NCBI GenBank assembly: GCA_036005125.1
Contig: DASYQV010000196.1
Coordinates: forward strand, 1 to 29,124
Direction of reading: 5' to 3'
Source of the DNA: DASYQV01 sp036005125
Lineage (GTDB): Bacteria > Acidobacteriota > Vicinamibacteria > Vicinamibacterales > UBA2999
DNA length: 29,124 bases
In this document: positions 23,347 to 29,124 of the stretch, one piece after another
How positions within the stretch are numbered: the stretch's first letter is position 1
Layout: the number at the start of each line of letters is the position of its first letter
Translations under genes and position numbers: made by a program
The notes under the pieces: generated by a model
What the model saw: the letters and a program-made list of their open reading frames with translations, nothing else
What the model was told of the DNA's origin: nothing
Databases searched by the model: none

Positions 23347-23475
23347 TCATTTCTTCAACGCCGCCGTCCAGTTGACCACGAGCGTGATAGGGGCTGACGT
23401 CGGTTCCTCGGTCAGGGTATTGACGAGGAACCGCTGGCCATCGGGCGACACGTCGTATGTTCGCGCGGGAGTAGT
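23347..23475 (-). pseudogene. C-terminal remnant of a PD40-propeller protein
   Basis: On the minus strand this stretch reads ARTYDVSPDGQRFLVNTLTE, then EPTSAPITLVVNWTAALKK and a stop (TGA, 23347-23349). The string YDVSPDGQRFLVN...P-I-T-x-V-x-NWT-A-x-L-K-K-stop is the characteristic end of large acidobacterial propeller proteins, including serine/threonine kinases and winged-helix regulators with WD40-like repeats. Nothing upstream in the frame continues the domain: similarity stops at the hairpin at 23474-23505, and then another gene begins. So about 40 residues are all that remain of a gene usually several hundred codons long. It looks like a decayed fragment cut at the repeat. Confidence 0.7.
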
Positions 23476-23505
23476 AGGCGGGGTCTTCAGACCCGGCCTG
23501 CCTAC
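23474..23505. terminator. GTAGGC/GGGTC hairpin downstream of the PQQ-propeller gene
   Basis: GTAGGC and GGGTC (23474-23485) pair with GACCC and GCCTAC (23490-23505) around a TTCA loop, with a bulged segment between. It lies 5 nt after the stop of the minus-strand gene ending at 23511. Same family as the hairpins at 6302, 19772 and 21941. It is also the break point of the gene remnant next to it. Confidence 0.55.
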
Positions 23506-23510
23506 GACAC

Positions 23511-24965
23511 CTACGTGCCGTCCGCGGCGAGCGAGTAGCAGATGATCTCCTCGTCGTTGCGCGTGTAGAGATGCTTGTTGGCGTACGCCGGGTGCACCCA
23601 GTTGACGTACGTCCGCTCACGCCGGTTTTCCGGCGGCGTCGTCGGCTTGATCATCTGCGTGCGGCTGATCTCCTGATACCCGGCCGGACTGAGCTTCGCG
23701 ATCATCAGCTCGCCCCGATCGTTGTTGATGAAGTAGCGGGTACCATGCCGGACGATGAAGCCGGAGACCCAGCGTCGGCGCTCTTTGGTGACGTCCTGCG
23801 TTTCCCAGACGCGCTCGCCGTTCTTCACCCTGATGCAACGGAACTGACCGTAGCTGCAGATGCCGTAGATGTAGTCGCCCTCGATCACGGGCGTCGCGAT
23901 GACGGCGTGCAGGCCGTCGGTTTGAATCTCGCTCTCGCTCTTGCCCTTCCAGAGCACGGTCGCGCCCGGTTTGCTCTCGTCCAGCTTCATCATCAGCGGA
24001 CCGTTGTAAAACGTCGAGACGAAGAGAAGAGGGCCGCTCTGCACCGGCGTGGCCACCGTCATCGACGCGTTCACCCTGAATGGCTGCTTCCAGTAAACCT
24101 TGCCCGTGACCGGGTCGAGCGAGACGACCTCGAACGGATCCCACATGATCAGCTGTCGTGTTCCGCCGGCCGTGATGATGGTGGGCTGCGTCACGCCACT
24201 ATCGCCGGTGACCGGCAACGCCCGCCAGATCTCTTTTCCGGTCATCTTGTCGAAGGCCATGACCCTCGCGTCCGGCTCTCCGCCTACCAGGCAGATGAGC
24301 CGTTCGCCGTCGACGAGCGGAGCGCTGGCGTAGCCCCAGCTCGACAACTGACCGCCGTACTCCTTGATCAGGTTCTTCTGCCAGAGGACAGCGCCTGTTT
24401 TGACATCGAAGGCCAGGAGATCGCTGGCGCCGCCAGCCACGTACACGCGGTCGCCGTCGACCGTTGGCGTGGCGCGAGGACCATAGGCCCAGCTGATGCC
24501 GGCGTAGTCGGCAGGCCATTCGTGCGTCCAGAGGATGCGGCCGGTCTTTTCATCGAGCGCCAGCGCGCGCTCGATGCCGCGCTTGCCGACGGTGGGCGAG
24601 AAGTCGGTGACGAACACCCGTCCATCGGCCACGGACGGTCCGGTGTAGCCGTTCTTGATCGGCGTCCGCCAGAGCACCTTCAGGCCGGTTTCGGGAAACT
24701 TCTCGATGATGCCCGTCTCGTTCCAGACGCCGAGCCGGCCCTTGCCGCGGAACTCCGGCCAGTCCTCCGCGTGTGTTGTCACGATCCCGACGATCAACAA
24801 AGTGGCCAGCCAAAGGCTGACCGACGCTGTCTTTCTGGCGCGCTTCGCGCGCCCGGGACCGCTATACGGCTCCTGCGAGCCGGCCGTCCGGTGCTGTTGA
24901 ACAACCGATACAAAATTCTCGTACCGAGCCCTATAGCGGTCCCGTGACGCGCACGTCCTCTTCAT
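23511..24965 (-). CDS. Exported PQQ-binding-like beta-propeller protein with repeat-derived N-terminus
   Basis: From ATG 24965 (GAGG at 5 nt upstream) the protein has 484 aa. Residues 8-43 are read from palindromic element E (DRYRARYENFVS, then GRAKRARK); the signal segment SVSLWLATLLIVGIVTTHA follows. The mature part starts EDWPEFRGKGRLGVWNETG and continues with BamB-like blades: LDEKTGRILWTHEWP, FDVKTGAVLWQKNL, FDKMTGKEIWRALP and LDPVTGKVYWKQPF. The C-terminus contains YVNWVHPAYANKHLYTRNDEEI. These W-P-x-F-R-G proteins are common in Acidobacteriota and Planctomycetota; no haem or proven PQQ site is seen. An in-frame extension to 25058 comes from a heptamer repeat and is unlikely to be translated. 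Function unknown beyond the fold. Confidence 0.88.
   Translation of the reverse strand: MKRTCASRDRYRARYENFVSVVQQHRTAGSQEPYSGPGRAKRARKTASVSLWLATLLIVGIVTTHAEDWPEFRGKGRLGVWNETGIIEKFPETGLKVLWRTPIKNGYTGPSVADGRVFVTDFSPTVGKRGIERALALDEKTGRILWTHEWPADYAGISWAYGPRATPTVDGDRVYVAGGASDLLAFDVKTGAVLWQKNLIKEYGGQLSSWGYASAPLVDGERLICLVGGEPDARVMAFDKMTGKEIWRALPVTGDSGVTQPTIITAGGTRQLIMWDPFEVVSLDPVTGKVYWKQPFRVNASMTVATPVQSGPLLFVSTFYNGPLMMKLDESKPGATVLWKGKSESEIQTDGLHAVIATPVIEGDYIYGICSYGQFRCIRVKNGERVWETQDVTKERRRWVSGFIVRHGTRYFINNDRGELMIAKLSPAGYQEISRTQMIKPTTPPENRRERTYVNWVHPAYANKHLYTRNDEEIICYSLAADGT
24837..24943. repeat. Composite palindromic element, copy E (inverted), inside a reading frame
   Basis: Stem 1 is 18 bp with one mismatch: GGGACCGCTATACGGCTC (24855-24872) and GAGCCCTATAGCGGTCCC (24926-24943). 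Stem 2, GGCGCGC-TTC-GCGCGCC, is at 24837-24853 and is followed, on the minus strand, by AGAAAGACAG. The stem 1 loop contains CAAAATTCTC, the counterpart of GAATTTTGTA in copy A. Stem 3 is absent; the signal-peptide coding region starts there instead. The copy is read in frame as residues 8-43 of the PQQ-propeller protein. Confidence 0.8.
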
Positions 24966-25004
24966 ACCGGCCTCAGACGCCCGGCAGCCTAGCACGGTCC
25001 TCTC

Positions 25005-25069
25005 ATTCTTGATTCTTGATTCTTGATTTTGAACCACGAACCACGAATCATGAATCATGAATCATGAAT
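25005..25069. repeat. ATTCTTG/ATTCATG heptamer hairpin
   Basis: Three ATTCTTG heptamers (25005-25028) face three copies of the complementary GAATCAT type (25046-25069), separated by GAACCACGAACCACG. The arms pair with one mismatch per heptamer. It lies between two minus-strand genes, 5 nt after the stop of the upstream gene (25074) and 40 nt before the next start (24965). It has the same heptamer and the same kind of position as the repeat between E1 and E2. Confidence 0.75.
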
Positions 25070-25073
25070 GATT

Positions 25074-26168
25074 TTAGGACGGGCAGGTGTGTTGGACGAC
25101 TTCGTCGCGCTTCTGCCGGAACGCAGCCGCCCACTCATCGATCGTGCCGCTCCGCCGCGGATCGAGCGAACGGAGTGGCATGCGCGCCGCTTCGAACACG
25201 TCGCGGATCTGCTGGTCCGAGAGCTGCGTGAGCAGGTTGGCGAGGAACGCCCGGCCCTCCTCGGAGATGCGTGGATGCTCGAGGCTGCCCGTCGCTGACT
25301 TGGGGAGATATGCGATGCAGCGGGCCGGGTCTTTCCACACGGGGGTTGACGCCCACCGCTCCAGATTCACGCTTCCCGGTGCATCGCGGTTGAACCTGTT
25401 CGCGCGGCCGAAGGTCATGCCGAAGTCGCTGATGATCATGAACGGCTGCGCGCACACCGCCGCATCTTCACCCTCGTCTTCCGACAGGCAGACGAGGCGC
25501 TGCTGCTCCGCCTTGCTGTCGGTGTGCTGGACGATCGCCGCGAGCAGCTTGAGGGCGTCGCGATGCGCGCGCGGCGCGCCGCCCGCGCGTTCATCGACGA
25601 GCTCGAGCTCGGGCCAGGACCATCCGGAATCCGTGTGGCTCTCCATGGTGCGGCCCGCCATCTTTCGCTCGATCGCTGCGGGATCGAAGACCACGTCGGC
25701 GCCCCTCGATGAGCTCCCTGCATCACCCAGCGAATCAAACGGGCACCCGTGGCAAATCACCCGCACCGAGTACAGCCGGTCCGCACCGAAGCCAAGGACC
25801 CAGAAGAGGCGCGTGGCCGCGACCTCGCCAAACACTTCGCCATTCTCGCGACCGTACTTCACCTTCACCTCATCGTCGGGACCCACGGCACACGTGAACT
25901 TCGGGGTGTGTCCGGACATCGGACGTTTGCGGTAGGTGCAGTAGACCGGTTGGCTCGAATCGAACGCACCTTTACCCGTTGGGCCGACCCTCACGTCGGT
26001 GCCCGGTATGTCCCTCGGCCTCCACACCTGTGCTCTCCGGATCGCCTCTCGACGAGCCTCCGAGCTCAGGTGTTTTAAACCATCGTGCCCTTTTCCCGAC
26101 AGAATTTGGGTGGACGCCAGTACGCATGCGACGAACACAAGAGTATGGGGGCGCACAAATCGACGCAC
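25074..26168 (-). CDS. Exported protein with protein-kinase-like motifs
   Basis: The 364-aa product is predicted exported (LVFVACVLASTQILSG). Residues 101-130 read VKVKYGRENGEVFGEVAATR, then LFWVLGFGAD, like the Lys and Glu of a kinase N-lobe in the HipA/Fam20C style. At 209-227 is LAAIVQHTDSKAEQQRLV, which resembles a catalytic loop (H215, D217, K219) but has Gln where Asn is usual. At 244-254 is MIISDFGMTFG, with a DFG triplet. Between them are a CHGCP pair and a PAAIERKMAGRTM segment. A divergent secreted kinase or pseudokinase fold is my inference; I recognise no named family. The start is GTG, without a clear ribosome-binding site. The next gene upstream is a TlpA-like thioredoxin, 61 nt away. 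Confidence 0.75.
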   Translation of the reverse strand: MRRFVRPHTLVFVACVLASTQILSGKGHDGLKHLSSEARREAIRRAQVWRPRDIPGTDVRVGPTGKGAFDSSQPVYCTYRKRPMSGHTPKFTCAVGPDDEVKVKYGRENGEVFGEVAATRLFWVLGFGADRLYSVRVICHGCPFDSLGDAGSSSRGADVVFDPAAIERKMAGRTMESHTDSGWSWPELELVDERAGGAPRAHRDALKLLAAIVQHTDSKAEQQRLVCLSEDEGEDAAVCAQPFMIISDFGMTFGRANRFNRDAPGSVNLERWASTPVWKDPARCIAYLPKSATGSLEHPRISEEGRAFLANLLTQLSDQQIRDVFEAARMPLRSLDPRRSGTIDEWAAAFRQKRDEVVQHTCPS

Positions 26169-26229
26169 GCGGTCAGTTGAGCAAGAAGCTGTCCACTGCT
26201 ACCTGAGCAGATGGCTACGACTCAAGGTT

Positions 26230-27069
26230 CTACGATTTGCCGGCTGATGCGAGGTTCTCGACGATCTGGCGCGCGAGAGGGAGGCTCACGCTGCAGCTCG
26301 GATCGTCGATCCGACACTTCGCGACCGTCAGTTCGCAGCCGCACGTGCACGCTTCCGCGTTGAGCCGCTGCAGCGCCGTGGCGCGCTGCTCGGACGAGAG
26401 CCGCTTCAGGTCGACCCCCGGAATCTCTTTCACGTGCGCCGTGCTCGTCAGGCCGACCGCCTTGTCTGGCTCGACCCGCTCGATTGACGCGTTGACCGTC
26501 AACCCCGCGAGGGCCCGCGTCTCCTGCTCCGTAACGTTCGGCCTCAGCAGCCCCACGTGCTTCACCGCGATGCGGCCATCGCGGTCGAGCATGAACGTGG
26601 TGGGAAGGCTCGCAACCCCGGGGAACGCGCGTCGGATCTCCGGCGTGACCATGACGACGGGGTAATTGATTTTGAATTCAGCAACGAAGCGCCTCACGAC
26701 ATCGGGCGTGTCATCCTCCGAGATACCGATGATCTGCAACTGGTCCCGATACTTGTTCTGGAGCGCGATCAAATCCGGGATCTCGGCTTTGCACGGCGGA
26801 CACCAGGTTGCCCAGAAGTTGACGAGCGTCACCTTGCCGCGCCATGTGGACGAGGACAGCGTCTGGCCGTCGAGCGTCTGAAGGGCGACGTTGGCGACCG
26901 GCGTGGGATTCTTGTAGAAGCGAAGCGCAATCTTCTCTTCCGTCACGGTCCCTGCGCCCCCGCTTTCCTGGGCCGGGGTCGCTCGTCGCTGGGCAGCGAT
27001 ATACGAGCCCAGCGCAGCCAACGTCGTCAACGCGAGAAGGCCGCCAATTGCTAATCGCCGGTCGGTCAT
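26230..27069 (-). CDS. TlpA-family thiol-disulfide protein with Cys-rich C-terminal tail
   Basis: The 279-aa protein has an N-terminal anchor (LAIGGLLALTTLAALGSYIAA) and an AhpC/TSA-TlpA thioredoxin domain (about 55-195): LVNFWATWCPPCKAEIPDL with the active C90-PP-C93, IIGISEDDTPDVVRRFV and VASLPTTFMLDRDG with the cis-Pro. It should act as a periplasmic disulfide reductase, for example for cytochrome maturation. After a linker comes an ~50-residue tail with five cysteines, ACTCGCELTVAKCRIDDPSC, which could bind a metal or be a redox partner site; this is not part of standard TlpA. The start at 27069 was preferred over 27117 because it places the hydrophobic helix near the N-terminus; neither has a good ribosome-binding site. 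Confidence 0.9.
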   Translation of the reverse strand: MTDRRLAIGGLLALTTLAALGSYIAAQRRATPAQESGGAGTVTEEKIALRFYKNPTPVANVALQTLDGQTLSSSTWRGKVTLVNFWATWCPPCKAEIPDLIALQNKYRDQLQIIGISEDDTPDVVRRFVAEFKINYPVVMVTPEIRRAFPGVASLPTTFMLDRDGRIAVKHVGLLRPNVTEQETRALAGLTVNASIERVEPDKAVGLTSTAHVKEIPGVDLKRLSSEQRATALQRLNAEACTCGCELTVAKCRIDDPSCSVSLPLARQIVENLASAGKS

Positions 27070-27373
27070 AACTGAATACTTTAACTCGCCTGCGCATTCT
27101 GCGCGAGTCCTGAGCAATCATCCCGGCCCGGGGGTTCGACTCAGCCCTCGGCGTGAGCCGCGAGTCCGCACCTGAGCCCAGAGCCCTTTTGCCTCGAGGG
27201 TGCACACCTTCGAGCGCAGCGAAGAGACACGGGAGCGCTTTGCCGACAACGGCAGATCGGTTGCACCCGATTGGTAGCGCCGACGCGTTCGGCGTTCGAC
27301 AGGAGAGACCGGTCAGCAGTTGACCCGCCGTGACGCGTCGCGCGTCGCAGTTCCAAGGACTTGGAGGATTCAC
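27070..27373. other. Divergent intergenic region with short palindromes
   Basis: 304 nt separate the TlpA-like gene (leftward) from the protease gene (rightward). It contains CTCGAGGGTGCACACC next to TTCGAG (an imperfect palindrome near 27196) and some GC-rich inverted strings, for example near 27281-27297 and 27329-27347. I compared it with common riboswitch cores and found no convincing match. The protease ribosome-binding site (GGAGG) is at its right end. Confidence 0.35.
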
Positions 27374-28581
27374 ATGAGGAAGTGCTTCATGCTGGCGGGT
27401 CTCTGTCTGGCAGCTGTAATCCACGGGGATGTGATGATGGCGCAGCAGAGCGAGGCCAGCTTTCCGGTGGTCGTCATTTTCCGCGATGATGTCCCGTTCG
27501 AGAGTTTCTAGGAAGCTATCACGTCGATGAGCGCACCTTCGAGAACCCCGCGGCCTGGGATTATCTCGATCCAGGTGTGGTGGGAGCCGTACAGGCGCTC
27601 GAGGCCACCGAGGGGTTCCGGGCAAATCACGTATACAGCGCCGCACTGCCCGGGTTTGCGGCCCGCCTGACGGCTCGGCAGATCGGCTCGCTCAAGAACA
27701 ATCTCATTGTTGCCTTTGTCGAAGACGATGGCGTGGTGAGTACGGATGGGCAGATCCTTCCGTGGGGCATCGATCGCATCGACGCGGATCTGAGCTCGAC
27801 GCGTGCCGGTGACGGGAGCGGTGCGGTCACGAATGTGAACGCGTACATCATCGACACGGGTATAGACGTCGCGCATGCCGATCTGAATGTGACCAATCAT
27901 GTGAACTTTGCCGTCGATGGTGTCAACACGGACTGCCACGGCCACGGAACTCATGTGGCAGGCACTGTCGCGGCCAGGGATAACAGGAGCGACGTGGTTG
28001 GCGTCGCGCCTGGGGCGCCGCTCACAGGCGTGAAGGTCCTGACCTGCTCCGGAAGCGGGTTCACTTCGGACGTGGTCAAGGGCGTCGACTGGGTGACGAA
28101 GAATGCCGTCCTGCCGGCGATTGCCAACATGAGCCTCGGCGGCGAGGCAAACCGTACGCTGGACCGTGCGGTGAAGCGCTCGGCCAACACGATCTTCTAC
28201 TCAATTGCGGCCGGCAACTCGGGCCTCGACGCCTGTGGCTTCTCGCCGGCAGCGGCCGGGAGCGCTGCGGGTGTTATGACGGTTGCGGCCACCGACAACG
28301 GGGATCAGGAACCCTCTTGGAGCAACTTCGGGCCCTGCGTGGAGGTCTGGGCGCCCGGCGTGAGCATCATCTCAACACGCTTGGGCGGCGGAACGACGAC
28401 CTTCTCCGGCCCGTCGATGGCCGCGCCGCATGTGGGCGGCACCGCGGCACTCTATTTGTCTTCGCACCCGGCGGCGAGCCCAGCCGATGTGGAGTTGGCG
28501 CTGAAGAACGACCGCGTCAGCCCCGGCACGATCAGCAAGGACGCGCGACCGATCGCATGCGTCTATGCCGGGCGTTACTGA
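27374..28581 (+). pseudogene. Subtilisin-like (S8) serine protease with I9 propeptide, frameshifted
   Basis: ATG 27374 has GGAGG 6 nt upstream. The first frame encodes a signal peptide (KCFMLAGLCLAAVIHGDVMMAQ) and the start of an I9 propeptide (FPVVVIFRDDVPFESF), then stops at 27509. The homology continues at once in another frame: LGSYHVDERTFENPAAWDYL, then VVGAVQALEATEGFRANHVYS. The full S8 domain follows, with catalytic Asp in AYIIDTGID, His in GHGTHVAGT and Ser in GPSMAAPHVGG. One inserted base, or a -1 slip, near 27505-27510 restores the frame. It may be a real mutation or a sequencing error. Translation from GTG 27577 would give a protease without signal or full propeptide. No accessory domain follows; the total length of ~400 codons is normal for the family. 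Confidence 0.85.
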
Positions 28582-28677
28582 TCCGGCAGCCGGCCGGGTA
28601 ACGGCGGTCGCGCGCGTAGCAGTCAGGGTGGCTGGGTACGAAGCGGTTTGTGTGGCTTCGCGAGGGCCGCGGCGCAG

Positions 28678-28729
28678 CCGCCAGTTTGGTGGCACGTCCC
28701 GCAACGAGGATGTGCCACCCAACTGGCGG
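28678..28729. terminator. 18-bp inverted repeat after the protease
   Basis: CCGCCAGTTTGGTGGCAC (28678-28695) pairs with GTGCCACCCAACTGGCGG (28712-28729) with one mismatch and a 16-nt loop, followed by GTTTCCTTCCTTCCC. It lies between the protease end and the convergent gene at 28783, as expected for a two-way terminator. Confidence 0.6.
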
Positions 28730-28782
28730 GTTTCCTTCCTTCCCGAGCGCCCGCTCGTTCCTTCGCGCCACGGGAGCGCGTC

Positions 28783-29124
28783 TTACGGGGCGGGACAGCT
28801 GTTCGGGTCACCCGCTGCGAGCGTCCCGAAATTCCTTGTAAGGGTGATGGCGGGGTGGCCATCGCCTCCGGGGATCGGGCCAAGCGTGAGCGTCAGGTTC
28901 TCGTAGTCCACAGCTATCAGCACCGGCGTTTGACCATTGGTCCCTGTTTGACTGGGGCAGAAGTCCGCCGGTACGGGCACCGAGAGCGTAATGCATCCGG
29001 TGGTCTGGCCATTCCGTATCGGAAAATTCTCGGTCACGGAAAGCGCGGATATGTCGAACTTGTTGGCTGCCTCGGGACAGTTCCCGCCGTTGTTCCTACA
29101 CCGAGCTGTGGCATTGCTGCCGGC
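28783..29124 (-). CDS. C-terminal part of an unidentified, probably exported protein
   Basis: The frame is open to the window edge (a GTG at 29037 is internal) and ends with TAA at 28783. The visible 113 residues include RCRNNGGNCPEAANKFDISA, TENFPIRNGQTTGCITLSVP, ADFCPSQTG and LIAVDYENLTLTLGPIPGGD, ending FGTLAAGDPNSCPAP. Five cysteines, many Asn/Thr/Gly and alternating beta-like hydrophobics suggest an extracellular, disulfide-bonded beta protein. No family is recognised. It is convergent with the protease. Confidence 0.55.
   Translation of the reverse strand, partial: AGSNATARCRNNGGNCPEAANKFDISALSVTENFPIRNGQTTGCITLSVPVPADFCPSQTGTNGQTPVLIAVDYENLTLTLGPIPGGDGHPAITLTRNFGTLAAGDPNSCPAP

Noticed and set aside
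3685..24943. CRISPR array from the many palindromic repeats
   Set aside because: Copies are kilobases apart, differ in orientation and content, and no cas gene or regular spacer pattern exists.
23571..24947. Plus-strand 458-aa frame opposite the PQQ-propeller gene
   Set aside because: Antisense shadow with no domain; the minus strand has clear propeller motifs.
24966..25058. Upstream extension of the PQQ-propeller gene (start at 25058)
   Set aside because: The added residues come from the heptamer repeat and lack a ribosome-binding site, while ATG 24965 has one at the right distance.
27190..27300. c-di-GMP-type riboswitch upstream of the protease
   Set aside because: Short strings such as GGTAGCGCC recall parts of the class I core, but the conserved GGGACGCAAAG region and the paired stems are missing.
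27500..27512. Programmed -1 frameshift in the protease
   Set aside because: The sequence AGTTTCTAGG has no X-XXY-YYZ slippery heptamer and no clear downstream pseudoknot, so mutation or sequencing error is the simpler reading.

Overview
The window is high-GC bacterial DNA with genes on both strands, tight operons and no transposase, phage, plasmid or CRISPR gene. The gene families point to Acidobacteriota, most likely the Vicinamibacteria. These include several exported PQQ-type beta-propeller proteins, an exported protein of the WKPPRTPYGHPDLQG type, an I9/S8 protease, a C-terminal remnant of the 'YDVSPDGQRFLVNT...NWTAALKK' class, and a dense load of short palindromic and tandem repeats between genes. 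The taxon is inferred from gene families; there is no rRNA or other marker here.

Layout. Bases 1-2361 hold the 3' part of a PQQ-propeller gene, a 48-aa membrane protein, a small charged protein and an RRM RNA-binding protein. Bases 2636-5359 hold pantothenate kinase (coaA), convergent with a two-gene unit made of a small membrane protein and a YihY/BrkB protein. After a small winged-helix-like gene comes a minus-strand operon (9748 to 6337): N-acetylmuramoyl-L-alanine amidase, GerMN protein, RNase PH and XTP/dITP pyrophosphatase. The first and last junctions overlap as ATGA. A DUF1328-like membrane protein lies upstream of it. Bases 10357-12608 hold a hypothetical gene, a histone-H1-like Lys/Ala/Arg-rich protein and a TetR regulator. 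Bases 12755-16394 encode a homodimeric-type (AceE-like) 2-oxoacid dehydrogenase E1 and its lipoyl E2; no E3 is nearby.

Bases 16580-27069 are mostly exported redox and envelope functions: a mono-haem cytochrome c, an amidohydrolase, an uncharacterised exported protein, a PQQ-dependent dehydrogenase, an unusual sensor histidine kinase, a second PQQ-propeller protein, an exported protein with kinase-like motifs and a TlpA-type thioredoxin. A subtilisin-like protease broken by a frameshift and the edge of an unidentified gene close the window. The cytochrome c could accept electrons from the PQQ dehydrogenase, but this is only inferred from proximity.

The most notable signal is non-genic. A composite palindromic element occurs about six times (3685, 6148, 9772, 10069, 18633, 24837). 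It combines up to three stem-loops and often contains a GGCGCGC/GCGCGCC stem followed by an A-rich AAAGACA-like spacer. Four copies lie between genes. Two are read in frame as N-terminal extensions placed between a good ribosome-binding site plus ATG and the signal peptide of exported proteins, which resembles in principle the Rickettsia palindromic elements. A second hairpin family (GGGTC-loop-GACCC with GTAGGC flanks) marks gene ends. Heptamer and 11-bp tandem arrays fill other gaps.
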